64,000 nucleotides of DNA from Fervidobacterium sp. (GCA_026419195.1 JANZZV010000001.1:248001-312000); one strand, 5' to 3'; positions 40,787 through 50,205 are shown, counted from the first letter of the stretch. Numbers and translations are program-made. Notes: generated from the letters alone by a model not told the origin.

Positions 40787-43120
40787 TCACTTGAACAGAA
40801 ATTTTTTTATAAATTCTTCATTATATTTGAAATCGTAATCTGAAAAAATTGCTTTACCAAGTAGGATAACACGTCCATTGCCGTAATTAAACTGTCCAGC
40901 GAGTATTATCTTATCAACCTTTACAGCGTCATATCTTCCATCTGAATCTACACTTTTTGCTGTATCTGATGTAACAAGCATAGTGAACTCTCCATATGGG
41001 ACTATTGAACACGGTGAGTAAAACCTTACGTTGTTTGCAAGTATTTTAAAGTTTGTACCGTAATTGTTAATCTCGTCAACGACTTGGTCGTCGTTAAACC
41101 GTGCAGGTGCGTCCATAAAATCGAGAAAGGTGTTTAAATCTTCTGTATTCCCACCGTTTTGATAATCGCTTTTCGATGTTATTATTAATGTGCCACCATT
41201 TTTAACAAAAAGTACTGCATTTTTGATCTCTTCGATTGAATAGTCTTTACCATTCATAATTACAAGATACTTTCCATTTAAAGCTTCGATCTTTTGGATA
41301 TAGTCTATTTGATAACCAATACCCATAAGGTATTTCTCAAGCAGTGTTAGTTTGTCTTTTGTATAATCATTCGAATGTCCAACGTCAATGTAAACGACAT
41401 TCGGATGCTGTATTACGTTATCTCTAACTTCAGTAAGTTTGAAAATGCTGAAAAATTCTTGCACATTAACAACAGCTGATGCAGACTTTATGAGTGACAA
41501 ATAAACGTTGAAATACTCTTCATCACTTCCCTTGAGGATGTATATTTTTTTTGGAAAATTGTTTAACCATTCTATCTCTGCAGGTAATAATTCTTTGAAA
41601 AAGCTTAATCCATCCTTTGAAGGTCCTGGTATGATTATCACATCAACATCGTTGTAATCTACAAGCATGGTTTCAGGGTATACTACTAAGTCTCCTCTAT
41701 TTTCGAGTAGATGAACGAACCTCTTGAACTCTTCTGTAAATTCATTTTCATGCAATTTGTCAATTAGAATAGTAAGACCTGTGTTTTCAAGAACCTCAAA
41801 ATTAAACGACTGAATGTTTTTTCCATCAAATAAAACTTCGATCTTCTTACTTCCAGCAGTTAAAGTCCCGAGGTTTACAGTTTTGTTTCGGAAAATATCG
41901 TAAGGTTTGAATAATAACTTCTCATGCAAGATCACCTTGCCATTTAGGAGTACTTTTAATTCACCTTCCTCTATTTTATTGTTTGTATTATAAATATCAA
42001 AAACGAAATTAACTTCCTGACCTACTCTTGGTTTGTTTGGTCCCAACCTAAGATAGTTAACCTTTACGGAAGAGCTTGATTCTGTCCATATTGGTGCAGA
42101 TATTACTTCATCACCATCTTTTTGAACAACTTTCACAAAGTACCATTCGTATCCATCTGGAACGTAGAAGACTTTCACAAAATCAAACTTATCTTTTCCA
42201 GTAACATCTGTAATCTCAAACGAACCAGACTGAGATATAACCTCTAATTTTTCAACAGGATCATTGATATCTTCGTATACTATTCGTAAAGTTAATTGCG
42301 TAGCATCGTACAGTATACTTCCCATTGTACTGTCATTTCCGTACACATAAAGTTTGACGTTTTTATCTTCACTTGCGAATGTTCTTCTATTCCACAATGC
42401 ATTCATTATCTCTTCGTAAGTTAACTCCGTTGCTAAAATTCCTGTTCTTGAATCATTTGCATTTAACCAATCCTGTCTATGATTATCCTGGTTGGCGGTT
42501 GGACCAAGGTGCCAACCCCTGTTGAGTGCTAAGATAAAATTATTGTACATTTCCTGGGAAATCGTGTCGTTATCTGGAGAGTTACCATTTCCTATTTCTA
42601 TCAGGTTGACATACTTATCGGCTTCTGGTACAAACCAAAAGTCTTGAAAATTACCAAAGGTTACTCCGGGATGATTAAATTGTGCAAGTTTCTTGGCTTT
42701 TATTATCCATTCGTAAAAATCTTTTAAATCACCTTTCTCATCTCTACTTATATATTCTAAAGTTTCATAAACGTTGATGTGGCCAGATCCAGCTGTCCAT
42801 TCAAAACCTTGTAATCCAACAAATTTTCCATTAATTGAAGAATTTCGTGCTGCCTGTTGGGTTAGGTACGTCTTTGACTTACCATCTATAGAGATCTTCA
42901 AAAAGTAGCAGTGATCAGTTACAGCAAGTACATCTCCGTACTTTGAAGCGTGTTGATAAGCTTGTTCCGGTGTTCCTCTGCCATCGGAAAACAAGGTATG
43001 TGAATGTAAATTTCCGTAAAAGATTCTTAAATTAGAGTACTTGTAATCATTTGCGAAAACACTTGAAACAGTTAATGCAAATACAAAAATGAAAAGAACT
43101 TTTTTAAAAGCTTTTTCCAT
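40787..43120 (-). CDS. Secreted PHP-domain (CehA/McbA-like) metallohydrolase, multidomain
   Basis: A 777-residue exported protein. A signal peptide ('VLFIFVFALTVSSVFA') is followed by a PHP metal-dependent phosphoesterase-like domain (~28-290): 'NLHSHTLFSDGRGTPEQAY', 'LAVTDHCYFL', 'QFNHPG', and 'PTANQDNHRQ' with metal-binding His/Asp. This type is annotated CehA/McbA-like; some members hydrolyse esters such as carbaryl. A beta-sandwich region (~340-445, 'PRVGQEVNFVFDIYN') resembles CARDB-like adhesion modules. The last ~300 residues look like a GATase1-type Rossmann domain ('FVKNGGTLIITSK'). The start ATG at 43120 follows GGGAGTGGAG. The physiological substrate is unknown. Confidence 0.78.
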   Translation of the reverse strand: MEKAFKKVLFIFVFALTVSSVFANDYKYSNLRIFYGNLHSHTLFSDGRGTPEQAYQHASKYGDVLAVTDHCYFLKISIDGKSKTYLTQQAARNSSINGKFVGLQGFEWTAGSGHINVYETLEYISRDEKGDLKDFYEWIIKAKKLAQFNHPGVTFGNFQDFWFVPEADKYVNLIEIGNGNSPDNDTISQEMYNNFILALNRGWHLGPTANQDNHRQDWLNANDSRTGILATELTYEEIMNALWNRRTFASEDKNVKLYVYGNDSTMGSILYDATQLTLRIVYEDINDPVEKLEVISQSGSFEITDVTGKDKFDFVKVFYVPDGYEWYFVKVVQKDGDEVISAPIWTESSSSVKVNYLRLGPNKPRVGQEVNFVFDIYNTNNKIEEGELKVLLNGKVILHEKLLFKPYDIFRNKTVNLGTLTAGSKKIEVLFDGKNIQSFNFEVLENTGLTILIDKLHENEFTEEFKRFVHLLENRGDLVVYPETMLVDYNDVDVIIIPGPSKDGLSFFKELLPAEIEWLNNFPKKIYILKGSDEEYFNVYLSLIKSASAVVNVQEFFSIFKLTEVRDNVIQHPNVVYIDVGHSNDYTKDKLTLLEKYLMGIGYQIDYIQKIEALNGKYLVIMNGKDYSIEEIKNAVLFVKNGGTLIITSKSDYQNGGNTEDLNTFLDFMDAPARFNDDQVVDEINNYGTNFKILANNVRFYSPCSIVPYGEFTMLVTSDTAKSVDSDGRYDAVKVDKIILAGQFNYGNGRVILLGKAIFSDYDFKYNEEFIKKFLFK

Positions 43121-43168
43121 AATTTCTCCACTCCCTGGAAATATTTGGATTGAGTTTTGTAGCATATT

Positions 43169-43177
43169 ATTATACCA
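43169..43177 (-). promoter_or_regulatory. Promoter of the PHP-domain gene
   Basis: The minus strand has TGGTATAAT, an extended -10, about 48 bases before the ATG at 43120. No good -35 is visible. Confidence 0.5.
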
Positions 43178-43237
43178 TATTTGGCGAGCAGAAGCTATAG
43201 GATTTCTCAGGTACGTACCTAATGCATAAAATAATTC

Positions 43238-43266
43238 TTGACAGTTGTATAGGCATGTGATAAAAT
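43238..43266 (+). promoter_or_regulatory. Strong promoter of the tRNA-Met/tRNA-Thr operon
   Basis: TTGACA (43238-43243), a 17-base spacer, and TAAAAT (43261-43266) with TGA directly before it. This combines a perfect -35, ideal spacing and an extended -10, as expected for stable RNA. tRNA-Met begins 28 bases later. Confidence 0.85.
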
Positions 43267-43293
43267 CATAACCGCTACTAGGAAACGGAAAGT

Positions 43294-43369
43294 GGCGGCG
43301 TAGCTCAGTGGCTAGAGCAGATGATTCATAATCATCGTGTCAAGGGTTCGAGTCCCTTCGCCGCCACCA
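43294..43369 (+). tRNA. tRNA-Met (anticodon CAT, elongator type)
   Basis: A full cloverleaf: acceptor GGCGGCG/CGCCGCC, D arm GCTC..GAGC, anticodon stem GATGA/TCATC with loop TT-CAT-AA, T arm AGGG TTCGAGT CCCT, and encoded CCA. The G1-C72 pair and acceptor sequence fit elongator Met rather than initiator. A lysidine-modified tRNA-Ile2 also has CAT in the gene and cannot be fully excluded. Confidence 0.92.
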
Positions 43370-43437
43370 GTTTTTTTAAAATGCAAACTACAGTTTTAAT
43401 TGCTCAAAGAATGTTTTGTGCCCTTATAGTTTTTACT

Positions 43438-43513
43438 GCCAGCGTAGCTCAATCGGTAGAGCGACGCATTCGTAATGCGCAGGTTGAGGGTTCGAGTCCC
43501 TCCGCTGGCTCCA
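43438..43513 (+). tRNA. tRNA-Thr (anticodon CGT)
   Basis: Acceptor GCCAGCG/CGCTGGC, D arm GCTC..GAGC, anticodon loop TT-CGT-AA on a stem ACGCA/TGCGC, T arm GAGGG TTCGAGT CCCTC, discriminator T and encoded CCA. The top pair of the anticodon stem (position 27-43) is A-C, a tolerable mismatch. Anticodon CGT reads ACG. Confidence 0.94.
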
Positions 43514-43555
43514 GTTTGGTTCCGACGTTTAAAGGATGTTTAATATGTTTCGTAC

Positions 43556-43599
43556 AAGGGACCCTTGAATTTGAGCCACTTAGGGTCCTTAATTTTTTT
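43556..43599 (+). terminator. Rho-independent terminator of the tRNA operon
   Basis: AAGGGACCCT (43556-43565) pairs with AGGGTCCTT (43582-43590) with one bulged G. It is followed by AATTTTTTT. It separates the tRNA operon from obg. Confidence 0.7.
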
Positions 43600-43642
43600 G
43601 TGTTAAATGAATTTTTTCTTTTGATATACAGAGGTGAGTGGT

Positions 43643-44956
43643 ATGGAGAAATTAGAGTTTATCGATATTTTGGATATATACGTTAAAGCAGGTGATGGAG
43701 GAAACGGAGCTGTAACTTTTAGAAGGGAAAAATACGTGCCATTTGGTGGACCAGATGGTGGTGACGGAGGTGATGGTGGGTATGTGTTTCTCGTAGCAGA
43801 CCCAACTTTGTCAACTCTATACCATCTATCTGAGAAAAAGAGATACTTTGCGGAGAATGCACAACATGGACAAGGAAAAAAGAAAAACGGTCGAAACGGG
43901 AAAGACTTAATTTTACGTGTACCTGTTGGTACTATTGTTAAAGACTTTGATACAAGGGAGATCATAGCAGATCTTGATGAACCAGGTAAATATTGTTGTG
44001 TTGCCATAGGTGGTAAAGGAGGACGTGGTAATGCACATTTCAAAAGTTCGACAAATCGAGCACCGAAGTTTGCGGAACATGGAGCTAAAGGAGAAGAAAG
44101 GCACATTTTACTAGAACTAAAACTACTTGCCGATGCAGGACTTGTTGGTTATCCTAACGTTGGTAAGAGTTCCATCATATCTAGAATAAGTAACGCACAT
44201 CCAAAGATTGCAAATTACCATTTTACTACACTTGTTCCAAATCTCGGAGTGGTTTCTGTTGATAATTCGGACAAGTCGTTTGTTATCGCTGACATTCCAG
44301 GATTGATTAAAGGTGCAAGTGAAGGTAAGGGATTAGGTAATGTTTTCTTAAAACACGTTGAAAGATGTAGCTTAATCGTACACGTAATAGACATTGCAGG
44401 TAGTGAAGGAAGAGATCCTATACAAGATTATTTTGACATAAGAAAGGAACTCCAACACTTTAACAATGAACTTTATGAAAAAACGGAAATAGTTGTTGGG
44501 AATAAAGTGGATCTGCTTACATCTAAAGAGTTGGAAGAAAGAATAAAGCTTTTTGTTGAGAAGACGGGAAAATCAATAATACCAATTTCTGCTGTTACTG
44601 GGTTTGGTCTCGAAAAACTCAAGTATTCAATTTGGGAAGTCGTAAAAGAGAGCAAAAAACTACAACAAGGTGTTCTGGACATTAGCAATATAAATTTTGT
44701 AAAACCTGCACCAGTTAGGTTAATTTTGCCTGATGTTGTTGATATAATTGTTAAGAAAGAATCCAATGCATTTGTAGTTGTGAGTAATTATATCAAAAAG
44801 TATATAGAAAAATACAAGAAAGATAATAAATATTTGCTTGATGATATACTTGAACTACTACAAAAAAATGGACTCGAGCAAAAGCTGAAAGAGGCTGGTG
44901 CGCAAGATGGCGATATTGTCTGGATTGAAGGCGTTGAATTTATTTTCAAAGAGTGA
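43643..44956 (+). CDS. obg: GTPase Obg (CgtA)
   Basis: An essential GTPase for late 50S ribosome assembly and stress responses. A glycine-rich Obg fold (~1-158, '[15 protein letters not shown]') is followed by the GTPase domain with G1 'GYPNVGKSS' (~168-176), switch 'DIPGLI', G4 'NKVD' and G5 'SAVTG'. A C-terminal OCT domain (~350-437) ends '[15 protein letters not shown]'. The start ATG at 43643 lies after AGAGGTGAGTGGT; a GTG at 43634 falls within the SD. It is first in the obg-nadD-dus-phosphatase cluster. Confidence 0.97.
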   Translation: MEKLEFIDILDIYVKAGDGGNGAVTFRREKYVPFGGPDGGDGGDGGYVFLVADPTLSTLYHLSEKKRYFAENAQHGQGKKKNGRNGKDLILRVPVGTIVKDFDTREIIADLDEPGKYCCVAIGGKGGRGNAHFKSSTNRAPKFAEHGAKGEERHILLELKLLADAGLVGYPNVGKSSIISRISNAHPKIANYHFTTLVPNLGVVSVDNSDKSFVIADIPGLIKGASEGKGLGNVFLKHVERCSLIVHVIDIAGSEGRDPIQDYFDIRKELQHFNNELYEKTEIVVGNKVDLLTSKELEERIKLFVEKTGKSIIPISAVTGFGLEKLKYSIWEVVKESKKLQQGVLDISNINFVKPAPVRLILPDVVDIIVKKESNAFVVVSNYIKKYIEKYKKDNKYLLDDILELLQKNGLEQKLKEAGAQDGDIVWIEGVEFIFKE

Positions 44957-45560
44957 TACCTGTGTTATATTTGGTGGATCTTTTAATCCACCTCATGTTG
45001 CACATACTATTGTACTATCTTATGCAATTGATGTGTTTAATGCTGATTTTTACGTGCTACCCACAAAAACTCCACCTCATAAAGACGTGAACATACCTTT
45101 TGACAAGCGCTTTGAATGGACTGAGAAGTCATTTAGTTGCTTTGAAAAGATCGATAATGTTTTCATTTGGGATCTTGAGAAACACATAGAAGGCGTTAAT
45201 TACGCAATTAGAAACGTTGAGGAATTTTCGAAATATTACAAAAATATTGTGCTACTTGTCGGGGAAGATGCTCTTGGAAATATAGAGAGTTGGTATGAAT
45301 ATAAAAGAATTTTCGACATGGCATTCTTTGCAGTATATCCTCGTACACGTAACGGAGAACTTTACGAAAGAGGTAAAAGGATACTCGGCGATCGTTATTC
45401 AAGAGTAATAGAGCTGAAAAACTTTCCACTCTTAGAGATATCCTCGTCTGATATTCGAAAAAGAATAATTCAGGGGAAGAGTATACATGGTATGGTAAAC
45501 GAAAGTATTATTGACGATGTTGTTAAAACGTTCTCAGAAAATTTAAGTGGAGGAAGGTAG
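44898..45560 (+). CDS. nadD: Nicotinate-nucleotide adenylyltransferase
   Basis: It makes nicotinate adenine dinucleotide from nicotinate mononucleotide and ATP in NAD synthesis. The nucleotidyltransferase motif '[12 protein letters not shown]' and the C-terminal '[12 protein letters not shown]' (ISSTxIR type) are present, with 'LVGEDAL' between. The start is uncertain. The frame overlaps obg; candidates are GTG at 44898, ATG at 44907, or internal TTGs at 44925 and 44934. None has an ideal SD, and no start exists between the obg stop and the first conserved motif, so at least ~20 bases of overlap are required. Translation is probably coupled to obg. Confidence 0.88.
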   Translation: MRKMAILSGLKALNLFSKSDTCVIFGGSFNPPHVAHTIVLSYAIDVFNADFYVLPTKTPPHKDVNIPFDKRFEWTEKSFSCFEKIDNVFIWDLEKHIEGVNYAIRNVEEFSKYYKNIVLLVGEDALGNIESWYEYKRIFDMAFFAVYPRTRNGELYERGKRILGDRYSRVIELKNFPLLEISSSDIRKRIIQGKSIHGMVNESIIDDVVKTFSENLSGGR

Positions 45561-45561
45561 G

Positions 45562-46467
45562 ATGCTTGAGTTTTTTCCTGGAAAAATAGGACTTGCACCA
45601 ATGGCTGGAATAACCGACTTTGCATTTCGAAAGATTTGTTTTGAGCATGGTGCAGAGTTTGCTTTTACGGAGATGATAAGCGCAAAAAGTGTGTTGATGA
45701 ATATAAAGATAAATGAATGTTATCTTCCCAAGGAACAAGAAAATACACGTGTTGGTATACAACTTTTCGGTTCTGACCCGATGGAGCTATCTGAGGCTGC
45801 AAGTATAGTTCAGAACATGGGATTGTGGGTGGACCTAAATGCTGGTTGCCCTGTAAACAAAGTGGTTAAAAAAGGCAGTGGAAGTGCGTTGTTGAGAGAT
45901 TTAACAAGGCTTAGGCAGGTTGTAAGAAATATGAGAAAGGTGCTGAAACGTTTCACGGTTAAAACACGCCTAGGTTGGGAGAAAGACGAATTTGAAAAGA
46001 TATATAATATCTTAGTAGAAGAAGGCGTTGATGCAATATTTGTTCATGGTAGAACAGCAAAACAAATGTACTCTGGAAAAGCTAAATGGAATATTTACAA
46101 CCCTGGTTATGTGCCGTTGTACATTAGTGGAGACATTTACACTAAAACCGACGTTGAGAAAGCCCTGTTAGAAAGTAAAGCGCATGGAGTCATAGTAGCA
46201 CGTGGTAGCATAGGTAATCCGTGGATATTCTCAGATGTAAATCCAACTATACAAAACCGTTTGGATACTATAAATAGGCATCTTGACTACCTTTATCAAA
46301 TTCATGGAGATTACGGTGCAGTTGTGTTTAGAAAGTTTATCGCTGGTTATACTAAAGATATACCAGGTGCTCGTGAATTTAGGTGTAAAGCTATGAAATT
46401 GAAGACCATAGCCGAATTGAAAAAAATGTTTCAGACTTTCTTAGCTGATAAGATGTTGCAGCGCTAA
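45562..46467 (+). CDS. tRNA-dihydrouridine synthase
   Basis: A flavin-dependent enzyme that reduces uridine to dihydrouridine in the D loop of tRNA. Dus signatures are 'GLAPMAGITDFAFRKIC' (FMN phosphate region), 'VGIQLFGSDP', 'DLNAGCPVNKVVKKGSGSALL' with the catalytic Cys (~93), 'KTRLGW', 'VHGRTAKQMYSG' and 'IVARGSIGNPWIF'. The 301-residue length fits DusB-like enzymes of Gram-positive and Thermotogales type. The ATG at 45562 follows GGAGGAAGGTAGG, next to the nadD stop codon. Confidence 0.94.
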   Translation: MLEFFPGKIGLAPMAGITDFAFRKICFEHGAEFAFTEMISAKSVLMNIKINECYLPKEQENTRVGIQLFGSDPMELSEAASIVQNMGLWVDLNAGCPVNKVVKKGSGSALLRDLTRLRQVVRNMRKVLKRFTVKTRLGWEKDEFEKIYNILVEEGVDAIFVHGRTAKQMYSGKAKWNIYNPGYVPLYISGDIYTKTDVEKALLESKAHGVIVARGSIGNPWIFSDVNPTIQNRLDTINRHLDYLYQIHGDYGAVVFRKFIAGYTKDIPGAREFRCKAMKLKTIAELKKMFQTFLADKMLQR

Positions 46468-46488
46468 ATTTACATTGAGGTGAATCTT

Positions 46489-47112
46489 ATGGGACTTGTG
46501 TATCTTGTTAGACACGCAAGCACAGAGTGGAATGAGAGGCAGTTGTGGCAAGGTGTTGTTGATACTGAATTATCAACCACTGGTATTGAACAAGCAAATG
46601 GGCTCGCAAAATATTTCATAGACAATAACATAAAGATAGATTTTATTTTTTCGAGTCCAATGAAAAGAGCTTTTCAAACAGCACATATAATAGCTTCCAA
46701 AATGGGTTTCCAACCTGATAAAATATTAATAGATTCAAGATTAAGAGAATGTGAAATAGTTTTATGGAATGGAAAAAACTTTGAAGAAATCAAGAGAGAG
46801 TGTTTTCAAGAGTTCTTAGAATGGCAAAATAACTTAATTTCATCGGTTAACGGTGTTGAGTCCCTCGAAAGTGTTCAAAAGAGAATGGTTGAATTTTTTG
46901 AAGAAAAGATGGTTCACTTTGCAAACAAAAATGTTATAATTGTTTCGCACGCAATTTCTTTGAGAATGTTTATAGCTAAGATTTTAAATTTAATTCCTCC
47001 AAATCACTTGAATTATTCTCTTGATAATGCATCTATATCAGCTGTAGAACAAACAAAGGATAGATTGAGAATAAAGTTCTTAAACTTAACAATCTGTCGT
47101 AACGGTTGTTAA
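46489..47112 (+). CDS. Histidine phosphatase family protein (phosphoglycerate mutase-like)
   Basis: A 207-residue branch-1 histidine phosphatase. The catalytic His is in 'LVRHASTEWN' (~R9-H10), the second core Arg in 'SSPMKRAFQTA', the acid in 'RLRECEIVLWNG', and the second His in 'IIVSHAISLRMF'. Substrates in this family range from phosphoglycerate to alpha-ribazole phosphate and cannot be read here; CobC-like activity would fit a B12-using cell but is speculation. The ATG at 46489 lies after TGAGGTGAATCTT. Confidence 0.85.
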   Translation: MGLVYLVRHASTEWNERQLWQGVVDTELSTTGIEQANGLAKYFIDNNIKIDFIFSSPMKRAFQTAHIIASKMGFQPDKILIDSRLRECEIVLWNGKNFEEIKRECFQEFLEWQNNLISSVNGVESLESVQKRMVEFFEEKMVHFANKNVIIVSHAISLRMFIAKILNLIPPNHLNYSLDNASISAVEQTKDRLRIKFLNLTICRNGC

Positions 47113-47154
47113 ATTTTACAATTTTACTTTAGTTGTGCCTTAGGGGGTGAGTTT

Positions 47155-47370
47155 TTGAAGTTTGTGTTGATAATGCTTGGTTTTTTATTTCTAATATACA
47201 TTGGCATCAAGATATTACCTCTTAAATTAAGATACGCTAATGTCTTTTTCGTTTTAACATTCCTTTTTCATCTTTTTGCTTCTTTTTCCTTTTCATACGT
47301 TACTTTGATAATCTCCATGGTTTTTATTATTATCTTTTTCTTGGTTCTTTTGTACATGTTTGGTCTTTGA
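47155..47370 (+). CDS. Small hydrophobic membrane protein, function unknown
   Basis: A 71-residue protein made almost entirely of hydrophobic segments (about two to three membrane passes), with a short basic stretch 'KILPLKLRYAN'. I do not recognise it. The TTG start at 47155 has a strong SD (AGGGGGTGAG), which supports it as a real gene. It ends 46 bases before potA on the same strand, so it may be part of the transporter operon. Confidence 0.6.
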   Translation: MKFVLIMLGFLFLIYIGIKILPLKLRYANVFFVLTFLFHLFASFSFSYVTLIISMVFIIIFFLVLLYMFGL

Positions 47371-47416
47371 GGAGCCAAGGATTAATCGACTTACATTTTT
47401 TCAAGGAGTGAAAAAA

Positions 47417-48532
47417 TTGCCAGGAAGTAGCGTAACGATAGTTGATGTTAATAAGTACTACGACGATTTTCATGTACTGAAAAATATAAATTTAGAGATC
47501 AAAGAAAACGAGTTTTTTTCTCTTCTTGGTCCATCCGGATGTGGTAAGACTACTTTGTTGAGAATTATAGCTGGACTTGAGGATGTGGACACTGGTGATG
47601 TGCTTTTAGATAACAGGAGTATTTTGCACCTTCCTCCCAACAAAAGACCAATTAATACAATTTTTCAGAATTATGCTCTATTTCCACATTTAAATGTTTA
47701 TGAGAATATTGCTTTTCCACTTCGACTTAAAAAGCTTTCCGAGATCGAAATCAAAGAGAAGGTTGAATGGCTTTTGAGTTTGGTTAGATTAGAAGAACAC
47801 TCAAAAAAGAAGCCTTCCCAGTTGTCCGGTGGTCAAAAACAAAGAGTCTCTTTAGCTCGCGCACTTGCGAATGAACCAAGAGTGTTGTTACTTGATGAAC
47901 CGATTAGCGCACTTGATGCGAAACTTCGTCAAGAGTTGCTTATAGAGCTTGATAATTTGCACGATAAAATAGGCATAACCTTTATATATGTTACACATGA
48001 CCAATCCGAGGCAATCAGCGTTTCAGATCATGTTGCGGTTATGAACAATGGAGTAATTGTTCAGTACGGCACCCCGTATGAAATATACGAAAGCCCTGCA
48101 AATTCTTTTGTTGCAACTTTCATTGGAGAAACAAACTTAATGAAAGGTGAGGTTACCAAACTACTTTCCGAATCTTATGCTGTTGTTGAATTTCCATCCT
48201 TAGGAGAAATCATTTGTTACCGTGACAAACCAGTTAAGGAAAAAGATTATGTACTTGTGACTCTTCGCCCGGAGAAAATAAGAATAACTCATTCAAAACC
48301 CACTTTTTCTGAAAACACTATAACTAACGTTGTTCACGGATTGGTTGATGAAACTATATACATGGGTTACCAAACGAAATATTTTGTAAGAACAGATGAA
48401 GGGTACATATTGAAAGTTTACAAACAACACGTGAGTTACTTACTTGACGAAAAGATAATCCAATGGAAAGATGAAGTTTTCTTGTATTGGAATCCAGATG
48501 ATAGCTACATAGTGGAGGTAGAACAAGATTGA
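47417..48532 (+). CDS. potA: Spermidine/putrescine ABC transporter ATP-binding protein
   Basis: The ATPase of a polyamine-type importer. Walker A is 'GPSGCGKTTLLR' (~38-45), the Q-loop is 'IFQNYALFPHLNVYENIAFPLR', the signature 'LSGGQKQRVSLARAL' (~135), Walker B 'VLLLDEP', the H-loop 'VTHD', and there is a C-terminal TOBE domain of ~130 residues. The start is TTG at 47417, seven bases after AAGGAGTG; the frame is open further upstream but without an SD. It is followed by potB and potC with overlapping genes. Related ATPases of iron or sugar importers look similar, but the permease partners favour PotA. Confidence 0.92.
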   Translation: MPGSSVTIVDVNKYYDDFHVLKNINLEIKENEFFSLLGPSGCGKTTLLRIIAGLEDVDTGDVLLDNRSILHLPPNKRPINTIFQNYALFPHLNVYENIAFPLRLKKLSEIEIKEKVEWLLSLVRLEEHSKKKPSQLSGGQKQRVSLARALANEPRVLLLDEPISALDAKLRQELLIELDNLHDKIGITFIYVTHDQSEAISVSDHVAVMNNGVIVQYGTPYEIYESPANSFVATFIGETNLMKGEVTKLLSESYAVVEFPSLGEIICYRDKPVKEKDYVLVTLRPEKIRITHSKPTFSENTITNVVHGLVDETIYMGYQTKYFVRTDEGYILKVYKQHVSYLLDEKIIQWKDEVFLYWNPDDSYIVEVEQD

Positions 48533-49374
48533 AAGGATCGAGATTGTTGAAAAGTTTTGAATCTTATGGCTATATCTACCTCATTTGGCTTGTTGTGTTT
48601 TTTCTCGTTCCAGTTCTTGTAATTTTGACTTACAGCTTTTTGACCCGTGATTTTCAAGGCGGAGTTAAGCCGCTTTTTTCATTGAACGGTTACAAAGATA
48701 TATTGAACACTACATACTTTGCAGTTTTCATTAGAACGGTTTTTGTATCACTTATTTCCGCCTTAGTTTCGATACTTATTGCTGTGCCTGTCTCATATTA
48801 TATTGCTTACAGTAAGTTGAAGAATCTACTTCTACTGTTAGTGATAATCCCATTTTGGACTAACTCTCTCATCAGAATATATGCATGGATTTTCATATTA
48901 GGCAACAACGGATTGATAAATCAGATGTTAGTAAAGCTTGGCTTTGTTGAAACGTACATCAGATTTATGTATAACAACTTTTCAGTTATTTTAGTGCTTG
49001 TTTATACATATCTTCCGTTTGCAATTTTGCCACTTTATTCATCAATAGAAAGGTTAGAAAAACCGATCTTTGAAGCCGCAATGGATTTGGGTTGCACCAA
49101 GAGACAAGTTTTTTTTAAGGTGTTGCTACCAAATATAAGACAAGGAATTGTTTCTGCATTTGTTTTTGTTTTCATCCCTGCCCTTGGAACGTATGCAGTT
49201 CCGGAGCTTGTGGGTGGTAAAGAATCAAGGCTCATTGGAAACGAAATTGCAAGACAGCTTACAACTGCGAAAAATTGGCCCGCAGCAGCTGCAATATCTT
49301 CTTTGCTCTTGGTAATTACAATAGTTGTTGTTTTGATATTTATGTACGGGGGCGGAAAGCGTGAAGCCAGGTAA
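48529..49374 (+). CDS. potB: Spermidine/putrescine ABC transporter permease PotB
   Basis: A 281-residue inner-membrane permease with six hydrophobic segments and the EAA loop 'EAAMDLGCTKRQVFFKVLLPNI' (~183-204) that docks on PotA. The N-terminal region 'WLVVFFLVPVLVILTYSF' and 'LALGTYAVPELVGG'-like C-terminal part fit PotB. The TTG start at 48529 overlaps the potA stop (TTGA) and has GGAGGTAG upstream. potC overlaps its 3' end by 14 bases. Confidence 0.92.
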   Translation: MKGSRLLKSFESYGYIYLIWLVVFFLVPVLVILTYSFLTRDFQGGVKPLFSLNGYKDILNTTYFAVFIRTVFVSLISALVSILIAVPVSYYIAYSKLKNLLLLLVIIPFWTNSLIRIYAWIFILGNNGLINQMLVKLGFVETYIRFMYNNFSVILVLVYTYLPFAILPLYSSIERLEKPIFEAAMDLGCTKRQVFFKVLLPNIRQGIVSAFVFVFIPALGTYAVPELVGGKESRLIGNEIARQLTTAKNWPAAAAISSLLLVITIVVVLIFMYGGGKREAR

Positions 49375-50131
49375 GTTTTCAAAATTTGTCCTTTTGCTAA
49401 CGCTTTTATTCTTTTACATTCCTATATTTGTACTCGTTGTTTTTTCGTTTAACTCTTCAAAATCACCAGAATGGACAGGATTTAGTATGCGTTGGTATTA
49501 TCAATTATTTACATCCTCAGAGCATATTTGGAGGACCTTTGTAAATTCCATGGTGGTAGGTATTTCAGCAAGCCTATTTTCTGTGATTATAGGAACGCTT
49601 GGGGCTATAGCCGTATACCTTGGGTCAGAAAGGTTCAGAAAATTGATGTGGACGACAACTTATATACCATTTGTTGTACCTGATATTATAATTGGGGTTT
49701 CATTACTGATTTTTTTCACCACTATTCGTCTAAAGCTCAGTTTGTTTACTATATTCTTAGCGCATGTAACGTTTTCCATTCCTTACACTATGATGATAAT
49801 CCTCACAAGATTACAGGATTTTGATAAAAGCATCATAGAAGCATCGTACGATTTAGGTGCAACAAAGTTTATTACGTTAAGAAAAGTTATAATTCCCGTG
49901 GCTTTGCCCGGTGTAATTGCAGCATTTTTCATGGCCTTCACGCTCTCAATAGATGACTTTGTCATCACATTTTTTGTTGCTGGACCAGGTTCGACAACTT
50001 TGCCATTACAAATATTTTCCATGGTCAGGTTTGGAATCTCCCCTGTGATAAATGCTATATCGACATTACTTCTTGTTGGAACAGTGATCATAAGTATTTT
50101 CCTAAGAAGGTATGTAAGGTATATAATTTAA
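49361..50131 (+). CDS. potC: Spermidine/putrescine ABC transporter permease PotC
   Basis: A 256-residue permease with six membrane segments, the N-terminal 'LFFYIPIFVLVVFSFNSS' typical of PotC, and the EAA loop 'EASYDLGATKFITLRKVIIPVALPG' (~158-182). 'FTLSIDDFVITFFVAGPGSTTLPL' is a PotC hallmark. The GTG start at 49361 lies after GGGGGCGG within the end of potB. The substrate-binding partner (potD) is not encoded next to it; the next gene is a nucleoside phosphorylase. Confidence 0.92.
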   Translation: MKPGKFSKFVLLLTLLFFYIPIFVLVVFSFNSSKSPEWTGFSMRWYYQLFTSSEHIWRTFVNSMVVGISASLFSVIIGTLGAIAVYLGSERFRKLMWTTTYIPFVVPDIIIGVSLLIFFTTIRLKLSLFTIFLAHVTFSIPYTMMIILTRLQDFDKSIIEASYDLGATKFITLRKVIIPVALPGVIAAFFMAFTLSIDDFVITFFVAGPGSTTLPLQIFSMVRFGISPVINAISTLLLVGTVIISIFLRRYVRYII

Positions 50132-50205
50132 TTTAGAGATAACATCAGGAAAAGGATAACAATTGTTCATATGCCAAGTGTGAAAAGTGGAAAGGAGGAA
50201 AAACT

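Noticed and set aside
43438-43513. tRNA-Thr as a pseudogene because of an A-C pair at position 27-43
   Set aside because: All other stems, the loops and the encoded CCA are intact, and one end-of-stem mismatch is tolerable.
43321-43686. 121-codon frame running through both tRNA genes and into obg
   Set aside because: It reads across two certain tRNAs and a terminator; not a gene.
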